Below are positions 1-5,262 of a DNA stretch of 10,583 bases, in pieces (position 1 is the stretch's first letter; the number at the start of each line of letters is the position of its first letter). Location: contig DAOVCF010000052.1 in NCBI GenBank assembly GCA_030670165.1, positions 1-10,583 on the forward strand, read 5' to 3'. The translations under genes were made by a program, and so were the position numbers. This DNA comes from Candidatus Stahliibacteriota bacterium (GTDB taxonomy: Bacteria; Hydrothermota; Tepidihabitantia; B3-TA06). The notes under the pieces were generated by a model. The model was not told the DNA's origin and made no database searches. It was given only the letters and a program-made list of their open reading frames with translations.

Positions 1-3
1 ATG

Positions 4-20
4 CGGAGGCGCAGCCTCCG
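4..20. repeat. 7-bp perfect inverted repeat (hairpin) at the window edge
   Basis: CGGAGGC and GCCTCCG flank a GCA loop; a G.T and a T-A pair could extend the stem by two. It lies 9 bases upstream of the -35 element of the GWxTD gene. No T-run follows on either strand, so it is not a standard intrinsic terminator. It could be the end of an upstream gene, a REP-like element, or an operator; the window edge prevents a decision. Confidence 0.4.
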
Positions 21-29
21 TACTCGTCC

Positions 30-57
30 TTGACATATACCTCGGAACCGCTAAGAT
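30..57 (+). promoter_or_regulatory. Sigma70-type promoter of the GWxTD-RicT unit (likely leaderless)
   Basis: An exact TTGACA at 30-35 is followed by 16 bases and TAAGAT (52-57, four of six matches to TATAAT). Seven bases then separate the -10 from ATG at 65, so transcription would start at or next to the start codon. The TTGACA-to-ATG distance is 29 bases, the same as at ispF and thpR in this window. The -10 is imperfect, and the upstream sequence is cut by the window edge, so read-through from an upstream gene cannot be excluded. Confidence 0.6.
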
Positions 58-64
58 ATAGGTG

Positions 65-1213
65 ATGCATCTTTTACTGGTTCTGGCGCTGCTCGCACAG
101 ACCGGGACGGCTGAATACAGCTTCTCTCACGTGATCGAGCAGGGCGAACTGGACGAGGGGTTCTATGTCGCCGCATACCTCTCTATCCCCCATACCAGCC
201 TGCAGTTTATAAAGCAGGATTCGGTCTACACCGCACGCTACCACGTCATCCTTCAACTTATGGACCGCCGGAAGAATATCTACGGGGATGAGCACTTCGG
301 AGAGGTGATCGTCACCACCCTGAACGCTGTAAACTCGAAGGCTAACGCTGTTGCAGAAACCCTTAAGGTGGTCTTACCTGAAGGACGCTACAATGCCAAT
401 CTGAGCGTAGCCGCCCTGGGTGCAACAAGACGGATCAAGAAGGAGTTCGATGTCGAGATATTCCATCGTGCGCTGGGAAGCCTGCGGATTACCGACTCGA
501 AGGGCAGCCGTATGCTTGAGCGCCCATTTGACAGCCGCGACACCATGCTGGTTAGCGTGCCGGTCTATGAAGATGTTCTCGATTCGCTGCGCCTTGAGAT
601 TACGCGTCCGGGCGCCCCAAACTACAATAAAACCCTGACCGAACCTGACTCACAAGCATCGTGGAGTGTCGCACTTGAAGACTTCTCAAGCGGAGACCAC
701 CAGCTTTCGGTGAAGGCATTTCAAGGTAAGAAGGCAGTAGACGAACGCAAGGCCCTGTTCATCCTGCGCAATCCGTTTCGCTTCGATCCTGGCCGATACG
801 AGGAGCTGGTTGATAAACTTATATACGTAACCACCTTCGACGAGCGAGAGCGAATGAAGTCGGTGCCGCCCGAAGCAAGACAGGCAACATGGGACAGCTT
901 CTGGCACCTGAAAGACCCAACCCCGCAAACAGAATACAACGAGGAGCTCGAGTCCTACTTTGAAAAGATCTCCTACTGCGAGCGCAACTTCGGATACGGA
1001 GATAAGGGCTATCTCTCGGATCGTGCCAGGATATACATGAGATTCGGCCCACCGGACGAGATCGAAGACCATCCATTTGAACCTGACAGATACTCCTACA
1101 TCGTTTGGACCTACAACCTTCTGGGGATGCAGTTCATATTCGAAGAAAGGATCGGTTTCGGTGAGTACGAGCTTGTTTATCCCCCAGGTTTCCTTTCTCC
1201 AGGCTGGCAGTAA
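65..1213 (+). CDS. GWxTD domain-containing exported protein
   Basis: This 382-residue protein starts with a short hydrophobic signal peptide (core LLLVLALLA, probable cleavage after TGTA near residue 16), so it should act in the envelope or periplasm. Residues 20-235 look beta-rich, with no recognised domain. The C-terminal third matches the GWxTD domain: WDSFW near 276-280, the signature as degenerate GYLSD followed by RARIYMRFGPPDEI, then YSYIVWTYN. The family is of unknown biochemical function and is typical of Bacteroidetes-like and candidate phyla. I chose ATG at 65 because the promoter places the transcript start there; GTG at 62 is possible and would add one residue. There is no usable Shine-Dalgarno. 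The stop TAA overlaps the ATG of the next gene (TAATG), so the two are probably translationally coupled. Family call is firm; function is unknown. Confidence 0.82.
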   Translation: MHLLLVLALLAQTGTAEYSFSHVIEQGELDEGFYVAAYLSIPHTSLQFIKQDSVYTARYHVILQLMDRRKNIYGDEHFGEVIVTTLNAVNSKANAVAETLKVVLPEGRYNANLSVAALGATRRIKKEFDVEIFHRALGSLRITDSKGSRMLERPFDSRDTMLVSVPVYEDVLDSLRLEITRPGAPNYNKTLTEPDSQASWSVALEDFSSGDHQLSVKAFQGKKAVDERKALFILRNPFRFDPGRYEELVDKLIYVTTFDERERMKSVPPEARQATWDSFWHLKDPTPQTEYNEELESYFEKISYCERNFGYGDKGYLSDRARIYMRFGPPDEIEDHPFEPDRYSYIVWTYNLLGMQFIFEERIGFGEYELVYPPGFLSPGWQ

Positions 1214-1929
1214 TGAGTGACAAGTACCACCTGGTGGAATGTCATCCGCTTATGAGGGTTGTTGCAACGGCCGCCGTAGGTCTTGAGATAAAGAGCGGGG
1301 AGTACGTGGTCTTGCGATTCAAGGGCTGCGAGGACATAGGTTACGTAAGGGGATCAACCGATGATCCTCATGCCAAGGCCATAGCCATCAGAAAGGCCGC
1401 CCCGGAAGACCTGGCCAAAAGAGAAGAAACCAGGAAGTGGGAACAAGAGGCGCTTGCTTCCTTCATGGAGCTTGTCGCAAAACACGAGCTGCCAATGAAG
1501 GTAGTAGACGTGCACGCATGGATTGACCGCAACAAGATCGCCTTCTACTTTCTCTCGGAACAGCGCCTGGACTTCCGCAAGCTGCACAAGGAGATAGGCA
1601 CATTGCTCGGATGCAGGATAGTGATAAAGCAGATAGGAATACGCGATCATGCAAGGCTGATCGGCGGGCTTGGCCCGTGCGGAAGACCTCTTTGCTGCAG
1701 CACGTTCCTGACAGAACTGCGCCCGATAAGCCTGCGAACCGCAAGAAGACAGAATCTCTACGTGAATCCAGAGAAGATCTCAGGCATGTGCGGACGGCTT
1801 TTGTGCTGCCTAAGATTCGAGGATGAACCCTATCCATCGCTGCGCCTAAAGGAGGATGCGAAATCAAAAACACCGCCTGGGGAGGAATGGGATGCGGGGT
1901 TTGCAAATTACGATGAGGTGGATGATTAG
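1213..1929 (+). CDS. ricT: PSP1 domain protein, RicT/YaaT-like
   Basis: This 238-residue protein carries the PSP1 C-terminal hallmark: two cysteine motifs, GPCGRPLCC (about 154-162) and GMCGRLLCCLRFE (about 191-203), giving six cysteines in a CGRxxCC pattern. In Bacillus subtilis the homologue YaaT/RicT joins RicA and RicF in an iron-sulfur complex affecting RNase Y-dependent mRNA processing; outside Firmicutes the role is poorly known. The N-terminal part (VECHPLMRVVATA, IKSGEYVVLR) fits the family start, and length is close to normal, with a short hydrophilic tail after residue 205. The ATG overlaps the stop of the GWxTD gene by one base, so translation is probably coupled; no strong ribosome binding site is seen. 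The symbol is by family similarity only; the Ric partners are not in this window. Confidence 0.85.
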   Translation: MSDKYHLVECHPLMRVVATAAVGLEIKSGEYVVLRFKGCEDIGYVRGSTDDPHAKAIAIRKAAPEDLAKREETRKWEQEALASFMELVAKHELPMKVVDVHAWIDRNKIAFYFLSEQRLDFRKLHKEIGTLLGCRIVIKQIGIRDHARLIGGLGPCGRPLCCSTFLTELRPISLRTARRQNLYVNPEKISGMCGRLLCCLRFEDEPYPSLRLKEDAKSKTPPGEEWDAGFANYDEVDD

Positions 1930-2054
1930 CAAGGGATTTTACGCTTTGAGAATGAGCGACGACTAACGCTGCGCCAGACATCCCAGGTTCCCAAGAGACA
2001 TAGATTGAACACTGGCCGGGTCCCTAACGTGAATCCAGTGGCGCAGGATATTCG

Positions 2055-2522
2055 CTATTCAATCAGGACCACGGCGATTGCCGCAATGCCTTCTTTGCGG
2101 CCAACGAACCCCATTCCCTCTCCCCTCTTGGGTTTTATCGCGATGCAGGTTTCTGGAATATCCAGGATTTCAGCGATGCGTGCGCGCATCGCATCACGGT
2201 AAGGAACCAGCTTCGGCTCCTCGGCAAGCACGGTGCAGTCGAGATTGACGACTCTATAGTGGTTCTTACGGATTATCGAAACCACACGTTCAAGAAGCGC
2301 GGTGCTGTCAGCGTTTTTGTATTGGGAATCGGTATCGGGAAAGAGTTCGCCCAAACTCGAAAGTCCTGCCGCGCCGATAAGCGCGTCGGCTATCGCGTGG
2401 AGCAGCACGTCGGCGTCGGAATGGCCTGAAAGACCCCTGTCGTAGTGTATCTTTACCCCGCCGATTACCAAGGGTCTATCCTTAACAAGAGGATGAGAAT
2501 CGAAACCGAACCCTACTCGCAT
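2055..2522 (-). CDS. ispF: 2-C-methyl-D-erythritol 2,4-cyclodiphosphate synthase
   Basis: IspF converts 4-diphosphocytidyl-methylerythritol 2-phosphate to the cyclic diphosphate with release of CMP, in the non-mevalonate isoprenoid pathway; the enzyme is a cytosolic trimer. The protein begins MRVGFGFDSH, giving the metal ligands D8 and H10, and SGHSDADVLLHA supplies H42. DALIGAAGLSSLGELFPDTD and EGMGFVGRKEGI are also family blocks. The length of 155 residues is typical. The open frame runs 26 codons further upstream, but that extension does not resemble IspF and would cross the promoter, so I place the start at 2522. The two threonines usually present before the EGxGF segment are replaced here (IKPKRGEGMGF). 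It is a single-gene unit converging on ricT. Confidence 0.93.
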   Translation of the reverse strand: MRVGFGFDSHPLVKDRPLVIGGVKIHYDRGLSGHSDADVLLHAIADALIGAAGLSSLGELFPDTDSQYKNADSTALLERVVSIIRKNHYRVVNLDCTVLAEEPKLVPYRDAMRARIAEILDIPETCIAIKPKRGEGMGFVGRKEGIAAIAVVLIE

Positions 2523-2528
2523 GGTGTG

Positions 2529-2557
2529 ATTATAGGAATAATCAAGGCTGGTGTCAA
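2529..2557 (-). promoter_or_regulatory. Full-consensus sigma70-type promoter of ispF (leaderless)
   Basis: On the minus strand TTGACA (2557-2552), exactly 17 bases and TATAAT (2534-2529) give a perfect 12/12 consensus with ideal spacing. Only CACACC separates the -10 from the ATG at 2522, which places the expected transcript start on the A of ATG. No Shine-Dalgarno precedes the ATG. This decides the ispF start and makes it the clearest leaderless candidate in the window. Confidence 0.85.
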
Positions 2558-2622
2558 ACATCCTTGCCCTTCCCCTGCGATCTTTTTGACCGGAGAGCAA
2601 AAAGGAGCATCTTTATCGGGGT

Positions 2623-2653
2623 CCCCATGCGGTTGTATCGCAACCGTTTGGGG
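2623..2653. repeat. Imperfect 11-bp inverted repeat between terminator and ispF promoter
   Basis: CCCCA and CGGTTG (2623-2627, 2630-2635) pair with CAACCG and TGGGG (2641-2646, 2649-2653) around a 5-base loop, with a 2-base internal loop on each side. It sits 4 bases beyond the T-tract of the minus-strand terminator. No T-run follows it on either strand, so it is not itself an intrinsic terminator. It may block read-through or 3' exonucleases, or be a protein site. Confidence 0.5.
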
Positions 2654-2657
2654 TGGT

Positions 2658-2696
2658 AAAAAACCCCTGGAGAGGCAGGGATGCACTCTCCAGGGG
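2658..2696 (-). terminator. Intrinsic terminator of the phoU operon and of the candidate small RNA
   Basis: A perfect 11-bp stem (CCCCTGGAGAG at 2664-2674 with CTCTCCAGGGG at 2686-2696) encloses an 11-base loop that can add a further GCA/TGC pairing. On the minus strand it is followed directly by six T (2663-2658). It lies about 150 bases after the phoU stop and about 100 bases before the ispF promoter. The plus-strand side has no T-run, so it acts leftward only. Confidence 0.9.
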
Positions 2697-2720
2697 AGGG
2701 GGTGAGGGAAGGGAGGTGTG

Positions 2721-2768
2721 TTACGGGAATTTCATTCGTCGCTTATTTCCTCTCACCAAGGCCTTCAT
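2721..2768 (-). CDS. Possible micro-ORF inside the candidate small RNA (15 residues)
   Basis: The short frame reads MKALVRGNKRRMKFP and ends with TAA. An AGGA sits six bases before the ATG at 2768, which is acceptable as a weak ribosome binding site; an ATG six bases earlier (2774) would give 17 residues. The product would be very basic (six of fifteen residues K or R). No homologue is recognised. The frame is short enough to arise by chance, and the evidence is only the position between a good promoter and terminator. Confidence 0.2.
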   Translation of the reverse strand: MKALVRGNKRRMKFP

Positions 2769-2794
2769 CTCCATTCCTATCGATTTCTACTCTA

Positions 2795-2822
2795 ATTTTA
2801 ATCAAAATTCAGTACTTGTCAA
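2795..2822 (-). promoter_or_regulatory. Sigma70-type promoter downstream of phoU
   Basis: TTGACA (minus strand, 2822-2817), 16 bases, then TAAAAT (2800-2795, five of six matches). The -35 is embedded in a small dyad, ACTTG-T-CAAGT (2814-2824). Only about 130 bases separate it from the intrinsic terminator, so it should drive a short transcript, not ispF, which has its own promoter. Confidence 0.65.
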
Positions 2823-2843
2823 GTCCCTTTCGGCTAATTGAAA

Positions 2844-3503
2844 CTAGTCTTCTTTCTCGTTCGGACGATAGCCTATTCTGTGATAGGGATTCACCACACT
2901 CGATGCGACGTTCTTGAGATGTGCGCTGACCCGTTTTATGTAGCGTGAAAGCAACGCAGCCACAATCCCTTCCTTGACCGAGACGTCTTTGCTCTCGATG
3001 AGTTGATCCATCAGTCTATCGGCCTGCATGGCAAGGTTGGCCTGATCTGCCATCACCCTGCGAGCCAGTTCCTCATCGCTCTCGGTGATCGCGATCTTGG
3101 TCTGGGCAAACATCTCCTTGACTCGTTCGGCCATGGGGTGCAGGGCGTCAAAGGCGCCGCCCGAGATAGGCTCGGGGTAGTGCTTGGCTATCTCATCCAG
3201 GTTCTTCGCATAGTCACCGATACGCTCAATGTCAATCACGAGTATTGCGAGAACGAACGATGCGTTGATGTCCTGCGCCGGATTTATCGCAAGATGTTCG
3301 AGTATCCGACGCCTGATGGCAATCTGCAGCTCGTTCAGTTGGCGGTCTATCCTGTAAAGACCCTCCACCTTGCCTGACCCGGTAATCATCTCCCAGCCGG
3401 CACTGAACATCATCTCGCTGATGTCGAACATCTTTAAGAGATCGTCAACGCACAAACTCAACAACCCGGACCCCTTCCAGATATTTAAAAGATCTCGATA
3501 CAT
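2844..3503 (-). CDS. PhoU-like protein paired with the Na/phosphate cotransporter
   Basis: This 219-residue, mostly helical cytosolic protein has a PhoU-type repeat: IERIGDYAKNLDEIAK (about 92-107) is the classic E...D metal/phosphate-cluster motif. The equivalent stretch in the second half, RYIKRVSAHLKNVAS (about 187-201), keeps the fold pattern but has K and A where the acidic residues normally sit. In many bacteria a PhoU-like domain is fused to the C-terminus of the PF02690 transporter; here it is a separate gene starting two bases after the transporter stop. The ATG has a good AGGAGG five bases upstream, inside the transporter's last codons. It likely modulates phosphate uptake; a link to PhoR-type signalling cannot be judged because no pst or pho genes are present. 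No symbol is given because it belongs to the transporter-associated branch. Confidence 0.82.
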   Translation of the reverse strand: MYRDLLNIWKGSGLLSLCVDDLLKMFDISEMMFSAGWEMITGSGKVEGLYRIDRQLNELQIAIRRRILEHLAINPAQDINASFVLAILVIDIERIGDYAKNLDEIAKHYPEPISGGAFDALHPMAERVKEMFAQTKIAITESDEELARRVMADQANLAMQADRLMDQLIESKDVSVKEGIVAALLSRYIKRVSAHLKNVASSVVNPYHRIGYRPNEKED

Positions 3504-3505
3504 GA

Positions 3506-4618
3506 CTACCTCCTAAGCAGTAAGATCAACCCCACAGGGATGATCACGAATACGACCGCTAAGTAGACAAGCGCAAACCAGCGCCGCTTGGATACGATCT
3601 TTCCCAACAAACGCGCCAGTGAAAGCGGAACTATCTTCAATGGGTACCAAAGAGCGGTCCCGAAGATATTGAACAAAAGGTGGGCGAACGCCACCTGAAT
3701 GGCCAGTGGCGAACCAGTAACCAGCGACGCAAGGATAGCGGTGACGGTGGTGCCGATGTTCGCGCCCAGCACGTAGGGAAACAGCTGCTGAAGCGTCAAC
3801 AGCCCTGCTCCGGCAAGGGGCACGGCAAAGGACGTGGTTATCGAAGACGACTGGATTACCGCGGTTATGGTAAGCCCGACCAGAAACGCCCGCACCGGAC
3901 CGCCGAAAAGATAGCGATCTATAAACACCTCGGTCTTGGAGCCCACGAGCTTGCGCATCCCGTCCACCATGAATTTGAGTCCACCGAACAAGAGAACCAC
4001 CGCAACCGGCAGGGTGAAATAGAACCTGGAACCAAGGAGGTGGATAATTGCCCTGGCCACCGGTTTGACCACGAACGCCAGGGGACTCGCCACCTTGAAT
4101 CCTCCAACACCGGCAAACCACTGCGCCAGTTTACTGGAAACGTAGCCGATGGGATGGAAAAAAACCTCAATGGTAAAAAACACAATCACGGAGAGGATGT
4201 TGAACATGTCGTGCAGGGTAGCGGCAGGAAAGGCGCGGATGAACTCATCCTTTCTTGAGATGTGGAAAAGCGCTACCATTGTATTGGTAACGGTAGTGCC
4301 GATATTCGCGCCCATGACGATGGGGATGGCGTGTTCCACTGAAAGCGTCCCTGCAGCGACAAAGCATACAACCAGCGAGGTGGTGGCCGAAGAACTCTGA
4401 ATAATAACGGTGACGAGTATACCTATGAAAAGACCAATCACTGGATGATTTGTCAGATTGATAAGCCATTCGGCAAAGGGCATCCCAAGAAGTTTGAGTG
4501 AGCCGGAGATCATCTCGATGCTCAAAAGGAACGCATAGAGTGCTGTCACGAAGATAGCTATCCGCAGAATCCTTCTGAAGACCGAGGATGGAGCCTGGGG
4601 CGGCGGCTTATCAGCCAA
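3506..4618 (-). CDS. Na+/phosphate cotransporter family protein (PF02690)
   Basis: This 370-residue inner-membrane protein has the two inverted repeats of the Na/Pi cotransporter family. Each carries the signature QSSSxTT (QSSSATT about 74-80; QSSSITT about 256-262), and each is followed by GANIGTTVT (about 103-111 and 285-293). About eight to ten hydrophobic segments run from residue 18 to the end, which closes with LILLLRR. It should import inorganic phosphate with sodium. The C-terminal PhoU domain common in the family is absent and supplied by the next gene. The start is TTG at 4618: GAGGAG lies seven bases upstream and no ATG precedes the first membrane segment. The start overlaps the thpR stop by eight bases, so translation is probably coupled. 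Confidence 0.9.
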   Translation of the reverse strand: MADKPPPQAPSSVFRRILRIAIFVTALYAFLLSIEMISGSLKLLGMPFAEWLINLTNHPVIGLFIGILVTVIIQSSSATTSLVVCFVAAGTLSVEHAIPIVMGANIGTTVTNTMVALFHISRKDEFIRAFPAATLHDMFNILSVIVFFTIEVFFHPIGYVSSKLAQWFAGVGGFKVASPLAFVVKPVARAIIHLLGSRFYFTLPVAVVLLFGGLKFMVDGMRKLVGSKTEVFIDRYLFGGPVRAFLVGLTITAVIQSSSITTSFAVPLAGAGLLTLQQLFPYVLGANIGTTVTAILASLVTGSPLAIQVAFAHLLFNIFGTALWYPLKIVPLSLARLLGKIVSKRRWFALVYLAVVFVIIPVGLILLLRR

Positions 4619-5153
4619 GCTTGAACTCCTCTACGATCTTATATATCGGCCCCTGCGGAGTCAGGGTGCTTTGATAAAGCGTGAAGCTTGACGCGGTGAA
4701 GGAAAGTCCTGAGGGTGGGGAAAAGGATTCAAGTGGGAGCGGCGCCGGATAGCGTAATCGGGCGAGCGTAAGATGAGGATGGTAGCGTCTTTTCTCCGCT
4801 TCGATCCCCTGGGCAACCAGACGCTCCTCAAGCCGGTCAAATAGACTCATGGACTCTTCGGCCCCCTCAGAAAGCCCCCACCAGAACACACGGGCGCGTC
4901 TTAGATTAGGAAAGGCACCAAGTGATCCAAGCTCAGTCCGGAATCCCTTCAGACCTGATGCAGTCTCGCGCGCCGCTCCGGTAACGACAGGTATCCCGGC
5001 CTCCTCAACCTCGCCTAGGAATCTTAATGTAACGTGCAGGTTCTTCTCTTCGACCCACTTCATCCGGGGAAGCCGAGTCCTCAAAGCTTCTGAAAAACCA
5101 TTAACCTGCCTGCGGATGTCTGGAGGCAACCCTATGCCAAAGAAGACCCTCAT
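4611..5153 (-). CDS. thpR: RNA 2',3'-cyclic phosphodiesterase (LigT/2H family)
   Basis: This 180-residue cytosolic protein belongs to the 2H phosphoesterases, with the two catalytic motifs HVTL (40-43) and HLTL (127-130). Other family blocks are MRVFFGIGLPP at the start and LYQSTLTPQGPIYKIVEEF near the end. The enzyme opens 2',3'-cyclic phosphate ends of RNA, and in vitro can act on tRNA half-molecules; the physiological substrate is uncertain. The frame stays open for 50 more codons upstream, but that extension has no family similarity and would run across the promoter and the hairpin after cinA, so the ATG at 5153 is chosen. It is the first gene of a unit with the phosphate transporter and phoU-like gene. 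Confidence 0.88.
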   Translation of the reverse strand: MRVFFGIGLPPDIRRQVNGFSEALRTRLPRMKWVEEKNLHVTLRFLGEVEEAGIPVVTGAARETASGLKGFRTELGSLGAFPNLRRARVFWWGLSEGAEESMSLFDRLEERLVAQGIEAEKRRYHPHLTLARLRYPAPLPLESFSPPSGLSFTASSFTLYQSTLTPQGPIYKIVEEFKLG

Positions 5154-5160
5154 CTCATGA

Positions 5161-5188
5161 AGTATAACCCTGCGCCTGCGGATGTCAA
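5161..5188 (-). promoter_or_regulatory. Sigma70-type promoter of thpR operon (likely leaderless)
   Basis: TTGACA (minus strand, 5188-5183), 16 bases, TATACT (5166-5161, five of six matches), then seven bases TCATGAG to the ATG at 5153. The TTGACA-to-ATG distance is 29 bases, as at ispF. No Shine-Dalgarno is seen. The start site should fall at or within a base of the start codon. Confidence 0.78.
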
Positions 5189-5195
5189 GAATCAA

Positions 5196-5227
5196 TGCTC
5201 CATTTCGTCTTTGACGAAATGGGAGCA
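5196..5227 (-). terminator. Hairpin after cinA, probable terminator with a poor T-tract
   Basis: TGCTCCATTTCGTC (5196-5209) pairs with 5213-5227 over 14 bp with one bulged G and a 3-base loop. It lies 36 bases past the cinA stop and 7 bases before the -35 of the thpR promoter. On the minus strand the sequence after the stem is T-rich but interrupted (TTGATTCTT), so termination may be partial or need Rho. Confidence 0.5.
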
Positions 5228-5262
5228 GAACGAAACAGGTAAGGCCGGCCTTGATTTTTTTC

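Larger units (their letters stand above)
2658..2788 (-). ncRNA. Candidate small RNA gene (about 130 nt), unknown family
   Basis: A strong promoter (TTGACA-N16-TAAAAT, 2822-2795) just past phoU predicts a start near 2788-2787, and the intrinsic terminator predicts an end at the T-run near 2658. No ATG lies at the leaderless position seen at other promoters here. The 5' half is purine rich and the 3' half pyrimidine rich; GGTGAG plus GGAA (minus strand, 2757-2747) can pair with TTCCCTCACC (2710-2701) with one bulge, which would form a long stem before the terminator hairpin. A CACCTCC run (minus strand, 2717-2711) matches the usual 16S anti-Shine-Dalgarno core. I do not recognise 6S, SRP RNA, tmRNA or RNase P features. 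It could instead encode a small peptide. Confidence 0.5.

Noticed and set aside
2..65. Possible tail of an upstream plus-strand gene (frames ending TAG 59-61 or TGA 63-65, the latter overlapping ATG at 65)
   Set aside because: Only about 20 codons are visible, neither frame is recognisable, and the stretch also holds a promoter; there is not enough sequence to call a gene.
1463..1981. Long minus-strand open frame opposite ricT
   Set aside because: The plus-strand gene is a clear family member; the antisense frame has no recognisable features and biased composition.
1930..2054. Terminator in the convergent gap between ricT and ispF
   Set aside because: The only dyad is a 6-bp repeat (2010-2015 with 2035-2040) with a 19-base loop and no T-run on either side; no clear terminator and no gene is seen.
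2523..2600. N-terminal extension of ispF (26 more codons upstream of 2522)
   Set aside because: The extension does not resemble IspF, and the stretch contains a perfect promoter ending six bases before the ATG at 2522.
3680..4258. Long plus-strand open frame opposite the phosphate cotransporter
   Set aside because: It is a shadow of a well-conserved membrane protein gene, with low-complexity polar composition and no ribosome site.
5241..5262. Plus-strand terminator: palindrome AAGGCCGGCCTT followed by a T-run
   Set aside because: The palindrome has no loop beyond four bases and only a 4-bp stem, and no plus-strand gene leads into it; it sits just after the cinA stop on the other strand.
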